A DNA stretch of 64,000 bases. It comes from Qipengyuania_C sp046254955. Its GTDB lineage: Bacteria; Pseudomonadota; Alphaproteobacteria; Sphingomonadales; Sphingomonadaceae. Made by a program: the position numbers and the translations under genes. This document shows, in pieces, positions 43,272-52,774 of this stretch. The notes beneath the pieces are model-generated. The model did no database searches, was not told where the DNA came from, and saw nothing but the letters and a program-made list of their open reading frames with translations. Within the stretch, counting starts at the first letter, position 1; each line of letters begins with the position of its first letter. The stretch is taken from contig NZ_JBJXRG010000002.1 in NCBI RefSeq assembly GCF_046254955.1, positions 248,001 through 312,000 of the forward strand, read 5' to 3'.

Positions 43272-44084
43272 TTGACCATCAAAGAAACCGCTTACGCCAA
43301 GATCAACCTTGCGCTGCATGTCCGCAGGCGGCGCGAGGACGGCTATCACGAGCTTGAGACATTGTTCGCATTCGTGGATTGCGGCGATTTCCTGACCGCT
43401 CGTAGTGCCCAGCACGACAGCGTGGAGACGATTGGTGAGTTCGCGGGCGGAATCGAGAACCCGTTCGACAACCTTGTCGCCAAGGCGCTCAGTGTCTTGC
43501 CGCACCCCGATGGACTCGCGATCACCCTTGAAAAGAACCTGCCCATCGCAGCGGGTCTCGGAGGCGGTTCGGCCGATGCTGGCGCTGTGTTCCGGATTGT
43601 CCGCGAGCGCCACGGCCTGCCCGATGACTGGCGCGAGCGCGCCGCAAAGCTCGGCGCAGATGTCCCGGCCTGCGTCGAGAGCGTTGCCTGCATTGGTCGC
43701 GGCACCGGCACGGAACTTCTGCCGGTCAAGAACGATCTGTCAGGGATGCCCGTCTTGCTCGTCAATCCGCGAAAGCCGGTGTCAACCGGGCCTGTCTTCG
43801 CCGCATGGGACGGGGTGGATCGTGGCCCGATGCCGGAAGGAACGGTCGATGACATCACGCGCAAAGGTCGCAACGATCTGTTGTTTCCGGCGCAGCAATT
43901 CTGTCCCGAAATCGCGCAAGTGCTGGAAGACATGAACGATAGCGATCCCTATCGTGTAGGGATGTCGGGCTCTGGGGCAACGTGCTGGGCGATCTACAAG
44001 ACGGCGGATCACCGCGACAAGGCGGCGAGAGAGCTTGCGGAGCAGGAACCCCAATGGTGGATGATGAGAGGTAACTTGCGATGA
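43272..44084 (+). CDS. ispE: 4-diphosphocytidyl-2-C-methyl-D-erythritol kinase
   Basis: A 270-residue GHMP kinase of the MEP isoprenoid pathway that phosphorylates CDP-methylerythritol. ETAYAKINLALHV starts the fold with catalytic K10, and PIAAGLGGGSADAGAVF is the glycine-rich GHMP ATP site. The C-terminal GMSGSGATCWAIY matches IspE. I choose TTG 43272, 2 bases after the small-protein stop, because family alignment begins with TxKxYAKINL; a longer in-frame reading to 43218 has no support. Its stop overlaps the amidohydrolase ATG. Confidence 0.93.
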   Translation: MTIKETAYAKINLALHVRRRREDGYHELETLFAFVDCGDFLTARSAQHDSVETIGEFAGGIENPFDNLVAKALSVLPHPDGLAITLEKNLPIAAGLGGGSADAGAVFRIVRERHGLPDDWRERAAKLGADVPACVESVACIGRGTGTELLPVKNDLSGMPVLLVNPRKPVSTGPVFAAWDGVDRGPMPEGTVDDITRKGRNDLLFPAQQFCPEIAQVLEDMNDSDPYRVGMSGSGATCWAIYKTADHRDKAARELAEQEPQWWMMRGNLR

Positions 44085-44818
44085 TGATGGACGGACTGCC
44101 CTATCGCCAGGTGGGCGAGGTGATCCCGGGGCGGATCGTATGCGTGGCCGATCATGCGTCGAATTACGTGCCGGAAGACATCAACTTGGGCGTCCCTTCC
44201 AGCCTGCTGGAAGAGCATATCGGATGGGATATCGGGGTTGAAGGTATCGCCGACCGTCTCTCACGCAGGCATAATATCCCGGCCCATATCGCGACGGTCA
44301 GCCGTCTCGTGTGCGATATGCACCGCGAGGAAGAGCATCCCAATGTCGTTCCGATGTCGAGCGACGGGCATACGATCGCAGGCAATATCGGCGCGGATGT
44401 CGAAGCTCGGCTCGATCGCTTTCACCGGCCTTACCACAAGGCGCTGGGCGAATGGCTGGAGACAGCAAATCCTGCGCTGATCCTGTCGCTTCACAGCTTT
44501 ACGCCGAAGCTCAAGACCGAGCCCGATGAGGAGCGTCCGTGGGAAGTCGCGCTTCTTTACAACGAGCGGGGCGAACCGGCGCAGCACGCAATCCGCCTGC
44601 TGCGCGAAGAAGGCCTCACAGTCGGCGAGAATGAGCCTTATTCGGGCAAGGATCTCAATGCGACGATGAACCGCCATGCCGAGGCACACGGGCGGCCATA
44701 TCTGGCGATCGAGATCCGTCAGGACGAGATCATCAATGAAGCGCAACAGGCGCGCTGGGCGGCGCTGATCGTAGATATTGCCAACCGAACATTGCTAGCG
44801 ATGAACGCTACAGCCTAG
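44081..44818 (+). CDS. N-formylglutamate amidohydrolase family protein
   Basis: A 245-residue protein of the N-formylglutamate amidohydrolase fold (HutG/NfgA type). CVADHASNYVPEDINLG supplies the metal-binding His region, DIGVEGIADRLS follows, and ILSLHSFTPKLKTEPDEERP plus PYLAIEIRQDEI are characteristic. The classical reaction releases glutamate and formate in histidine breakdown, but no hut genes are near, so the true substrate is uncertain. ATG 44081 overlaps the ispE stop. Confidence 0.85.
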   Translation: MMMDGLPYRQVGEVIPGRIVCVADHASNYVPEDINLGVPSSLLEEHIGWDIGVEGIADRLSRRHNIPAHIATVSRLVCDMHREEEHPNVVPMSSDGHTIAGNIGADVEARLDRFHRPYHKALGEWLETANPALILSLHSFTPKLKTEPDEERPWEVALLYNERGEPAQHAIRLLREEGLTVGENEPYSGKDLNATMNRHAEAHGRPYLAIEIRQDEIINEAQQARWAALIVDIANRTLLAMNATA

Positions 44819-44912
44819 CGAACCTCTGGCGCTGCCAAGATTTCCCTTTTTGCAGCGCGCTCCGCTTGGTCTAAGACGGGGGCAAGCGATTTATTGAGCA
44901 AGGCCCAAGAAT

Positions 44913-46754
44913 ATGCCCGAACTGCGTTCCAAGACATCGACCCACGGCCGGAACATGGCCGGTGCCCGCGGATTATGGCGCGCGACGGGTATGAAAGACG
45001 AGGACTTCGGCAAGCCAATCGTCGCCATCGTCAATAGTTTTACGCAGTTCGTGCCGGGGCATGTCCATCTCAAGGACCTCGGCCAGCTGGTTGCGCGCCA
45101 GGTCGAAGCTGCAGGCGGTGTAGCCAAGGAATTCAATACGATAGCGGTGGATGACGGTATCGCTATGGGTCACGATGGCATGCTCTATTCGTTGCCCAGT
45201 CGGGACCTGATCGCCGACAGCGTCGAGTACATGGTCAATGCGCACTGCGCTGACGCGATGGTGTGTATCTCGAATTGCGACAAGATCACCCCTGGCATGC
45301 TGATGGCCGCGATGCGCCTCAATGTGCCGTGCGTGTTCGTTTCCGGTGGCCCGATGGAAGCGGGCAAGGTCGTGCTCAAGGGCAAAGAAGTCGCCTTGGA
45401 TCTCGTAGATGCGATGGTTGCGGCGGCAGACGAATCGTATACCGACGAAGAAGTGACCGAGATCGAGCAGAATGCCTGCCCGACTTGTGGCTCATGCAGC
45501 GGAATGTTCACCGCCAATTCGATGAATTGCCTGACCGAAGCGCTTGGTCTGTCATTGCCCGGCAATGGGTCGACTCTCGCCACGCATGCCGATCGCCAGC
45601 AGCTCTTCGAGCGGGCTGGGCGGCTCGTCGTCGCGCTGGCCAAGCGCTACTACCACGAAGACGATGAAAGCGTGCTGCCGCGTTCGATCGCGAGTTTCCA
45701 GGCGTTCGAAAATGCAATGAGCCTCGATATTGCGATGGGCGGATCGACAAACACGGTACTGCACCTGCTGGCGGCCGCATATGAAGCCGGGATCGATTTC
45801 ACGATGGAGGACATCGACCGGCTGAGCCGCAAAGTGCCGTGCCTTTCCAAAGTCGCACCTGCAAAAGACGATGTGCACATGGAGGACGTCCACCGCGCTG
45901 GCGGGATCATGGCAATCCTTGGCGAGCTTGAAAAAGCCGGATTGCTTCACACGGCGCTACCCACCGTTCACAGCCCGACCATGGGTGATGCGCTAGATGA
46001 TTGGGACATTGGCCGCACGCAGAACAACAAGGTGCGCGAATTCTACTCGGCAGCGCCGGGCGGTGTTCCGACCCAGACAGCATTCAGCCAGTCGCGCCGG
46101 TGGGAATCACTCGATCTCGACCGCGAGAATGGCGTCATCCGCAGCAAGGAGCACGCTTTCAGCCAGGATGGCGGACTTGCCGTACTCTACGGCAACGTCG
46201 CGCGCGATGGCTGTATCGTTAAGACTGCAGGTGTCGATGAGAAAATATTGAAATTCTCTGGTCCGGCTGTTGTGTTCGAGAGCCAAGACGATGCGGTAAC
46301 AAGCATCCTTACCGAGCAGGTGAAAGAAGGGGATGTCGTCGTCATTCGCTATGAGGGGCCAAAGGGCGGGCCGGGCATGCAGGAAATGCTCTATCCAACG
46401 AGTTATCTCAAATCGAAGGGATTGGGCGCAGCCTGCGCGCTACTGACAGATGGGCGTTTCTCAGGCGGTACTTCGGGACTTTCCATCGGGCATGTTTCGC
46501 CCGAAGCGGCCGAAGGCGGCGAAATCGGCCTGGTTGAGAATGGCGATATCATCGAGATCGACATCCCGAATCGGACGATCCATCTGGCCGTAAGCGACGA
46601 GGATCTTGCATCCCGCCGCGCAGATCGGGACGCCACAGGCTGGCAGCCCGCGCATCAACGAAAGCGCAAAATAACCCCAGCATTGAGAGCTTACGCGGCG
46701 ATGACTACCAGCGCCGCCCGCGGCGCAATCCGCGACGTCGATCAGCTGGGCTGA
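44913..46754 (+). CDS. ilvD: dihydroxy-acid dehydratase
   Basis: A 613-residue enzyme of branched-chain amino-acid synthesis that dehydrates 2,3-dihydroxyisovalerate. CISNCDKITPGML and ACPTCGSCSGMFTANSMNCL supply the Fe-S cysteines, GHDGMLYSLPSRDLIADS is the N-terminal family block and DGRFSGGTSGLSIGHVSPEA the C-terminal one. Length is normal. It is in its own transcription region (94 bases after the amidohydrolase) and followed 2 bases later by the NAD(P)H-hydrate repair gene. Confidence 0.97.
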   Translation: MPELRSKTSTHGRNMAGARGLWRATGMKDEDFGKPIVAIVNSFTQFVPGHVHLKDLGQLVARQVEAAGGVAKEFNTIAVDDGIAMGHDGMLYSLPSRDLIADSVEYMVNAHCADAMVCISNCDKITPGMLMAAMRLNVPCVFVSGGPMEAGKVVLKGKEVALDLVDAMVAAADESYTDEEVTEIEQNACPTCGSCSGMFTANSMNCLTEALGLSLPGNGSTLATHADRQQLFERAGRLVVALAKRYYHEDDESVLPRSIASFQAFENAMSLDIAMGGSTNTVLHLLAAAYEAGIDFTMEDIDRLSRKVPCLSKVAPAKDDVHMEDVHRAGGIMAILGELEKAGLLHTALPTVHSPTMGDALDDWDIGRTQNNKVREFYSAAPGGVPTQTAFSQSRRWESLDLDRENGVIRSKEHAFSQDGGLAVLYGNVARDGCIVKTAGVDEKILKFSGPAVVFESQDDAVTSILTEQVKEGDVVVIRYEGPKGGPGMQEMLYPTSYLKSKGLGAACALLTDGRFSGGTSGLSIGHVSPEAAEGGEIGLVENGDIIEIDIPNRTIHLAVSDEDLASRRADRDATGWQPAHQRKRKITPALRAYAAMTTSAARGAIRDVDQLG

Positions 46755-46756
46755 CT

Positions 46757-48160
46757 GTGCCCGAAGCACACGATCAGATACTCACCGTCGCGCAGATGCA
46801 GGCGGCGGAGCAAACGCTGATCGATGCCGGGACAGACGTGCATGCCTTGATGCGCATTGCCGGTTCGGGCGCAGCCGAATGGATATGGCGGATGGCTGCC
46901 GGTCGATCGGTCACGGTGTTGTGCGGGCCAGGCAATAATGGCGGTGACGGCTACGTGATTGCACAACGCCTTGCCGAACGCCGGCTTGCCGTGAGAGTAG
47001 TGGCTCCGATCGATCCAAAGACCGATGCTGCGAAGCGTGCGCGAAAAGAATTCGGCGGTGAGGTATCGTCTTCGGGCAAGGATGTCAGCGGCGAAATACT
47101 GGTCGATTGCCTTTTCGGCTCGGGGCTGACGCGGTCGTTGTCGGCTGAATTGGAATTGATGTTGCGCGATCTGGCGCAGCGCCATCCCTTCCGCATCGCT
47201 GTCGATTGCCCCTCTGGGGTTGAGAGCGACAGCGGGAAACTGCTCAACGAGGGACTGCCGCAATACGATCTCACACTGGCACTTGGCGCTTGGAAATCCG
47301 CGCATTGGCGAATGCCTTCACGGGCGAAGATGGGTCAATTGCGACTGGTTCCTATTGGCGTTCAGTCAGTCGGCGGCGCAGCCCTGGCGGCTGTCAGACC
47401 CCTATTGTCTGCTCCGGCTGCTGATAGTCACAAATACCGGCGCGGACTGCTTGCCATTATCGGTGGTGAGATGGCCGGCGCAGCGATGCTCTCAGCGCAA
47501 TCGGCGATGCGCGCAGGGGCAGGATATGTGAAATTGTTCAGCGAGCATTCGCATCCCGATGCACCCGCAGGACTGGTCGTGGACGATGCTGCGCTGAACG
47601 ATGCACTGTCAGACGAAAGGATCAACGCTCTGCTAGTCGGCCCGGGCCTCGGACGCGGTGAGCAATCCCGTAAGCGCCTCGCTGCGGCGCTTGAGACCGA
47701 TTGCGCAAAGGTGCTCGACGCGGATGCTTTGCACTTGCTTGATTCCGATGCTCTTGCAGACTGCAATGCGAGCCGTATCCTTGTCACGCCGCACGAAGGT
47801 GAACTGGTGCAGCTATGTAAGGCGTTCGGGGTGATTGGGGATGACAAGCTTGGCAGGGCGCAAAGTCTCGCGAACATAACGGGATTAACAGTACTGGCAA
47901 AGGGCTCCGACACGATCCTGTGCGCACCGAGTGAGCCACCCACTTTCTTTCCTGCAGCACCGAGTTGGCTATCCGTCGCGGGCACCGGTGATGTTCTCGC
48001 CGGAATTGCCGCAAGCCGGATGGCTAATGGTTCCGATCCGGCGCAAGCTGCGGAAGAAGCTGTCTGGATTCACGGCGAAGCTGCGCGCCTGTGCGGACCA
48101 CCCTTTACGGCGGACGACCAAGCCGCGCAGGTCTCCACTGCGTTCGCCAGGTTCTTGTGA
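46757..48160 (+). CDS. nnr: bifunctional NAD(P)H-hydrate epimerase / ADP-dependent dehydratase
   Basis: A 467-residue fusion that repairs damaged NAD(P)H hydrates. The N-terminal YjeF epimerase domain (about 1-210) has the GPGNNGGDGYVIAQRL motif. The C-terminal YjeF/ribokinase-like dehydratase domain has LVGPGLGRGEQS, ILVTPHEGELVQLCK and SVAGTGDVLAGIAAS. Start is GTG 46757, 2 bases after ilvD. The GTG of the next methyltransferase gene overlaps its stop, so the three genes may be one unit. Confidence 0.95.
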   Translation: MPEAHDQILTVAQMQAAEQTLIDAGTDVHALMRIAGSGAAEWIWRMAAGRSVTVLCGPGNNGGDGYVIAQRLAERRLAVRVVAPIDPKTDAAKRARKEFGGEVSSSGKDVSGEILVDCLFGSGLTRSLSAELELMLRDLAQRHPFRIAVDCPSGVESDSGKLLNEGLPQYDLTLALGAWKSAHWRMPSRAKMGQLRLVPIGVQSVGGAALAAVRPLLSAPAADSHKYRRGLLAIIGGEMAGAAMLSAQSAMRAGAGYVKLFSEHSHPDAPAGLVVDDAALNDALSDERINALLVGPGLGRGEQSRKRLAAALETDCAKVLDADALHLLDSDALADCNASRILVTPHEGELVQLCKAFGVIGDDKLGRAQSLANITGLTVLAKGSDTILCAPSEPPTFFPAAPSWLSVAGTGDVLAGIAASRMANGSDPAQAAEEAVWIHGEAARLCGPPFTADDQAAQVSTAFARFL

Positions 48161-49353
48161 GCGAAGGCGAACCCATAGTCCGCATCGCAGCGCGCGGAGA
48201 CGGCGTGACAGCGGATGGCAAACATGTTGCTGGCGGCGCGCCGCAGGACCGTCTTCTTGCCGATGGTACTTTGGCTTACGGTCTGCATCACGTCGAACCA
48301 CCTTGCCCCCACTTCGGCAAATGTGGCGGCTGCCAGCTGCAGCATTGCGACGAGGAGGTGCTGCGTGAATTCGTGACATCAAGGGTTCTCAACGCCGCAG
48401 CATCACAAGGGCTTGAGCCCGCCCATGTGTTGCCAACGCATCTTTCGCCCCCGATGAGCCGTCGCCGGGCTACCTTGCATGCGGCAATTGTCGCCGGAAT
48501 ACCTGTATTGGGCTTCCGCGAAGAGGGTTCGCACAAGATCGTCGGAATGCAGGAGTGCCATATCCTGCGCCCCGAACTCCTTGTCCTGATCGGACCACTC
48601 AAAAAGCTATTGCGAGCCAGGACAGGCCGCTTCGCTGCCGATATCACTCTTACGTTGGTAGATCAGGGGGTCGATTGCGCAATCAAGGGTCTCTCGATGG
48701 AAGGCCTGGAGGAAACCGAGGCGATGCTCGATTTCGCTCGCGAAACCGGATTAGCCCGATTGACGCTCGATCAGGGCTACGGTCCGGAAGCCCTTTGGGA
48801 ACCTGACCAAGTTACGGTGACCATGTCCGGTGTGAAGGTCGGCTTTCCCGTCGGCAGTTTCCTCCAGGCGACAATGGACGGCGAGCAGGTGCTGGTAGAG
48901 CAGACGCTTGAGTGGTTAGGCGAAGCGGGGCTTACTGCGGACTTGTTTTCGGGCCTCGGGACTTTCGCATTCGCAATGCGGGATGGACGCCGAGTCCTCG
49001 CAGTCGAGGCCGCGCGAGATGCGCATCTGGCCTGCAAATCGGCTTCGGGTTTGGCCGGAAACACGGTTCATGCCTTGCACCGCGATTTGTTCAGAAATCC
49101 GCTCCTCCCCCAAGAACTGGCGAAGTTCGAAGCGGTCGTACTCGATCCTCCGCGCGCCGGGGCCAAAGATCAGACTGTGCGCCTCGCCGAAAGCGAAGTC
49201 CTCAAGGTGATCTACGTCAGTTGCAATCCATCAAGCTGGGCGCGCGATGCAGCGCGACTGATCGAGGGAGGTTTTCGGTTGGAAGCGGTTCGTCCGGTCG
49301 GGCAATTCCGCTGGTCGACGCATGTCGAGTTGGTGAGCCTGTTCACCCGGTGA
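48157..49353 (+). CDS. TrmA/RumA-family RNA m5U methyltransferase
   Basis: A 398-residue SAM-dependent RNA methyltransferase. The Fe-S cysteines are C50, C56 and C59 in CPHFGKCGGCQLQH plus a later one in MQECHIL. The SAM motif is LFSGLGTFAFAM, VVLDPPRAGAKDQ and YVSCNPSSWARDAARL carry motif X with the catalytic Cys in SCNP. These define the RumA (RlmD)/TrmA group that methylates uridines in 23S rRNA or tRNA. N-terminal TRAM domain appears reduced. GTG 48157 overlaps the preceding stop; the end overlaps the convergent ACP gene by 11 bases. Confidence 0.9.
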   Translation: MSEGEPIVRIAARGDGVTADGKHVAGGAPQDRLLADGTLAYGLHHVEPPCPHFGKCGGCQLQHCDEEVLREFVTSRVLNAAASQGLEPAHVLPTHLSPPMSRRRATLHAAIVAGIPVLGFREEGSHKIVGMQECHILRPELLVLIGPLKKLLRARTGRFAADITLTLVDQGVDCAIKGLSMEGLEETEAMLDFARETGLARLTLDQGYGPEALWEPDQVTVTMSGVKVGFPVGSFLQATMDGEQVLVEQTLEWLGEAGLTADLFSGLGTFAFAMRDGRRVLAVEAARDAHLACKSASGLAGNTVHALHRDLFRNPLLPQELAKFEAVVLDPPRAGAKDQTVRLAESEVLKVIYVSCNPSSWARDAARLIEGGFRLEAVRPVGQFRWSTHVELVSLFTR

Positions 49354-49651
49354 CGAGCTTCGCTTCGATGAAAGCGAACAAAGCACCGTAGGTTTCGAGC
49401 ATTTCTGCATCGACGTCGTCGTCATCGATATGGAAGCCGTAGCGATCCTCGATCTCCGTCAAAAGCGTTGCGACGGCCATCGAATCGAGCTCGGGCAAAT
49501 GGCCGAACAGGCCGGTGTCACCATCGAATTCGGCAACTGCCTTCGGATCGAGCGCCAATGTATCTACAAGTATAGCGCGCAGGGTCTCGTCCGCTTCGCT
49601 GCGGCTAGGGGGCAAAGACGACTTACCCGCGAGATTCTGGCTTGTAGTCAT
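49343..49651 (-). CDS. acyl carrier protein, exosortase-A-associated type
   Basis: A 102-residue acyl carrier protein with the phosphopantetheine serine S57 in PELDSMAVATLL. It has a longer N-terminal extension than FabD-type ACPs and the acidic helix IDDDDVDAEM. It is divergent from the acyl-CoA ligase gene at 49753 with a 101-base promoter gap. ACP, ligase and PLP decarboxylase together form the set normally found near exosortase A (XrtA) and PEP-CTERM loci. Confidence 0.9.
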   Translation of the reverse strand: MTTSQNLAGKSSLPPSRSEADETLRAILVDTLALDPKAVAEFDGDTGLFGHLPELDSMAVATLLTEIEDRYGFHIDDDDVDAEMLETYGALFAFIEAKLVTG

Positions 49652-49752
49652 TTACAGACTGGCTCCTGCTCCATCGCGGGGACCGCTTAGCTATCGTTGG
49701 TTGCCGCCGCAAGGCGCTTGCATCCTCGCTATCGCGCGGGAATAGCGCTGCA

Positions 49753-51282
49753 ATGACCGATTTGCCCGATCCCCGGCCATTGCCCCTCGATCATCTCTCG
49801 CTTCGTGGCAAGGATGGTGCGCCTGCACTGGTGCTGAAAGATCGGTTGCTGACGTTTACGGAGCTCGATCAGCGGGTCGGCCAATTGGCCACTTGGCTGA
49901 CCGAAGCGGTTCCCGAGAAGGGAGCACGGGTTGCCAGTTGGGCTGCGAAGGGGGAAGCGACTTGCCTGCTGCCGTTGGCCGCCGCACGGGCAGGGTTAGT
50001 ACATGTGCCAATCAACCCCCTGCTCAAGCGTGCGCAGGCGGCACATATCCTCGCCGATAGCGGGGCGGCGATGTTGATTGGCACCGAATCGCGCCTCGCA
50101 TCGCTGGAAGATGGTGATCTGCCTGTTTCCTGTAATGCTATCGGAGAGAAAGAAATCTGGGGAAGGGTCGGCGCGGTTGCAGGAAGCTTGGGCCCTTGCG
50201 ACGCCGATCCTGACGATCTGGTCGCGATCCTCTATACAAGTGGCTCGACGGGACGGCCCAAAGGCGTGATGCTCAGTCATGCGAACCTATGGCTCGGAGC
50301 GGCCAGCGTGGCTCACTACCTCAAGTTGGAGCCGGACGATGTGACACTCGCGGTTCTTCCGCTGAGTTTCGATTACGGTCAGAACCAGTTGCTATCGACC
50401 TGGTACGCGGGAGCAAAAGCGGCGCCGCTCGATTATCTCTTCCCAAAGGACGTTGCCAAGGCTTGCGCGCGTCACGGTGTCACAACGCTCGCTGCTGTCC
50501 CTCCGCTGTGGGTCCAGCTGACCGAGATCGATTGGCCGGATGACGCTACATCCAATATGCGGCGCCTGACCAATAGCGGTGGGGCGTTGACGCCGACCCT
50601 GATAGAATCGCTCTGCACAATCTTTCCGACCAGCCAGATCTATCCGATGTACGGTCTGACAGAGGCATTCCGTTCAACTTATCTTGATCCATCGCTGGTC
50701 GCCAAGCACCCTGCATCGATGGGCAAGGCGATACCTTTCGCCGAGATACTAGTGGTCAACGACAGTGGTCAGATTACAGCCGACGGCGAAGAAGGTGAGT
50801 TGGTACATTGCGGACCGCTCGTGGCCCAAGGCTATTGGCAAGACCCGGAGCGGACCGCCGAACGCTTCAAACCCGCACCGCAGGCCTCTGAATATGGCGG
50901 CACGGCGGTTTGGTCAGGCGACCGTGTGGTCCGCGACGATACGGGATTGCTCTATTTTTCCGGACGCCGCGATGCCATGATCAAGAGTGCGGGCAACCGG
51001 ATCAGTCCGCAGGAGATCGAGGAAGCAGCTCTGACGAGTGGAATAGCCAAGCAGGCAGTTGCCTTGGGATTGCCCGATAATCGACTTGGCCATGCGATCC
51101 ATCTGGTCCTGCGCGGCGATGCAAGCGGCGAGGATGAACTGCGCAAGAAACTCAAGTCCGATCTGCCGAACTTCATGCAGCCGTCGGTGATCCATTGGCG
51201 AGACGCCATGCCGACCAATCCCAACGGGAAGATCGATCGCGTAGCGCTCGCGCGTGAACTGCAAACGGAAGATGCAGGATGA
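49753..51282 (+). CDS. acyl-CoA ligase (AMP-forming), exosortase-A-associated
   Basis: A 509-residue ANL-superfamily ligase. The P-loop is ILYTSGSTGRPKG at about 159-171, YPMYGLTEAFRSTYLDP the adenylation motif, GDRVVRDDTGLLYFSGRRD the linker region and the C-terminal catalytic Lys lies in PNGKIDR. It corresponds to the family associated with exosortase A gene clusters (TIGR03098-type), thought to load an acyl or amino-acyl group onto the partner ACP. The next gene starts on its stop (ATGA), so the two are coupled. Confidence 0.88.
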   Translation: MTDLPDPRPLPLDHLSLRGKDGAPALVLKDRLLTFTELDQRVGQLATWLTEAVPEKGARVASWAAKGEATCLLPLAAARAGLVHVPINPLLKRAQAAHILADSGAAMLIGTESRLASLEDGDLPVSCNAIGEKEIWGRVGAVAGSLGPCDADPDDLVAILYTSGSTGRPKGVMLSHANLWLGAASVAHYLKLEPDDVTLAVLPLSFDYGQNQLLSTWYAGAKAAPLDYLFPKDVAKACARHGVTTLAAVPPLWVQLTEIDWPDDATSNMRRLTNSGGALTPTLIESLCTIFPTSQIYPMYGLTEAFRSTYLDPSLVAKHPASMGKAIPFAEILVVNDSGQITADGEEGELVHCGPLVAQGYWQDPERTAERFKPAPQASEYGGTAVWSGDRVVRDDTGLLYFSGRRDAMIKSAGNRISPQEIEEAALTSGIAKQAVALGLPDNRLGHAIHLVLRGDASGEDELRKKLKSDLPNFMQPSVIHWRDAMPTNPNGKIDRVALARELQTEDAG

Positions 51283-52505
51283 AACCGATTGGACCCATTC
51301 CCCCCGGCTTCGAAGCCATCGATGGAGAACTTGCCATCGGCGGGTACAAGGCGTCGGCCCTGGTCGAGCAGGCGGTACGTACGCCATTGTTTGTGTACTC
51401 ACAGGAGAGAATAGCAGCGCGCATCAGTCACCTACGTGCCGCGATGCCCGCCGCCATACGGATCCATTATGCCGTCAAGGCTAATCCCTACTTGCCGCTG
51501 CTCGAATTCATGCGCGGCCAGGTCGATGGCTTCGATATTGCGTCGAGCGGCGAACTATCGCTGGTCCAGACTGCCGGGATCGATCCCGCCATAGTCAGCT
51601 TTGCAGGCCCGGGGAAACGTGACGAAGAGCTCGAAGCGGCTGTTGTCGCAGGTGTGACACTGAACTGTGAGAGCGAAGGCGAGGGACGGCGCATAATTTC
51701 CTGCGCTGAGCGCATGGGCGTTACACCGCGCGTGGCCGTCAGGGTTAATCCGGATTTCGAGCTGCGCGGCTCGGGCATGAAGATGGGGGGCGGAGCCAAA
51801 CCGTTCGGTGTTGATGCCGACCGGGTACCGGATCTGGCTCGGCAATTGATAGACGCCGGCGTGAAGTGGCGAGGGTTCCATATTTTCACCGGCAGCCAAG
51901 CACTGTCTTCCAAAGCGATTATTGAAGCACAAGCGAATGTTCTAGAACTTGCAGGGAGGCTCGCCAGCGAGCTTGGGCACGCAATTCCCAAGCTCAATAT
52001 GGGCGGCGGCTTCGGTATTCCCTATTTTGACGGCGATGCAGCGATCGAGCTCGCGCAAATTGGCGAGGCACTGCATGCGCGGCTCGGCGACCTGCCGGAT
52101 GAGCTGCAAAATACCGAACTATGCCTCGAACTGGGGCGTTACCTCGTTGGGGAGGCCGGAGTCTACCTGACACGCATTGTTGATCGTAAGCAGAGCCACG
52201 ATGCGACCTTCCTCGTCACCGACGGGGGGCTGCATCACCAGCTCGCCGCTTCTGGCAATTTCGGAACTGTCGTGCGCCGCAACTACCCCGTCGCGATAGC
52301 TACGCGCTTCGGTGCCGAACCGGAAGAGGAAGTCAACGTGGTGGGATGCCTTTGCACCCCCCTTGATCGCCTCGCCGACAATGCGATGATGCCAAAAGCC
52401 GAGGTGGGCGATCTGGTCGCGGTTTTCTGTGCGGGTGCTTACGGCGCGACGGCATCTCCAGCGGCCTTCCTTGGCCATGGAGCCGCAGCAGAATTGCTCG
52501 TTTGA
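51279..52505 (+). CDS. PLP-dependent decarboxylase, exosortase-A-associated
   Basis: A 408-residue fold-type-III PLP enzyme of the diaminopimelate/ornithine decarboxylase group. The PLP lysine is K67 in IHYAVKANPYLPLL, DGFDIASSGELSLV follows, GGGFGIPYF and LELGRYLVGEAGVY complete the barrel and the dimer-interface site. The family (TIGR03099-type) always sits with the exosortase-A ligase. It probably decarboxylates an amino acid to supply an amine for the ACP-bound intermediate; the substrate is unknown. Coupled to the ligase by a 4-base overlap. Confidence 0.87.
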   Translation: MKPIGPIPPGFEAIDGELAIGGYKASALVEQAVRTPLFVYSQERIAARISHLRAAMPAAIRIHYAVKANPYLPLLEFMRGQVDGFDIASSGELSLVQTAGIDPAIVSFAGPGKRDEELEAAVVAGVTLNCESEGEGRRIISCAERMGVTPRVAVRVNPDFELRGSGMKMGGGAKPFGVDADRVPDLARQLIDAGVKWRGFHIFTGSQALSSKAIIEAQANVLELAGRLASELGHAIPKLNMGGGFGIPYFDGDAAIELAQIGEALHARLGDLPDELQNTELCLELGRYLVGEAGVYLTRIVDRKQSHDATFLVTDGGLHHQLAASGNFGTVVRRNYPVAIATRFGAEPEEEVNVVGCLCTPLDRLADNAMMPKAEVGDLVAVFCAGAYGATASPAAFLGHGAAAELLV

Positions 52506-52558
52506 CCGAACCTCAAGCCTAATCGGATGTTTACCCTTGGCTGCTAGCTCTTGGCGCC

Positions 52559-52774
52559 ATGGAACTCGATCCGGCCACACTCGACACCATGCTCGCAGAG
52601 GGCGAAGCCCAGCTTGAAGAGCTGCGGCGCGGCGTGCCCGCCGGGCGTTCGGATCCCCGTATCGATGCTTTGGAAGACCGGCTCGATCAGCAGGAATCCG
52701 TCATCCGGCATACCCTGACAATGCTGATCGAATGGATCGAGAGCCAAGACCGGGACGCGGCCAACCCTAACTAG
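52559..52774 (+). CDS. 71-residue helical protein
   Basis: A small acidic protein that reads as two helices: LDTMLAEGEAQLEELRRG, a Pro/Gly break, then DPRIDALEDRLDQQESVIRHTL, coiled-coil-like. No family recognised. It begins 54 bases after the decarboxylase stop with no clear binding site, and its stop overlaps zapE by 4 bases on the opposite strand. Its regular heptads and lack of a better frame make it a likely gene. Confidence 0.5.
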   Translation: MELDPATLDTMLAEGEAQLEELRRGVPAGRSDPRIDALEDRLDQQESVIRHTLTMLIEWIESQDRDAANPN

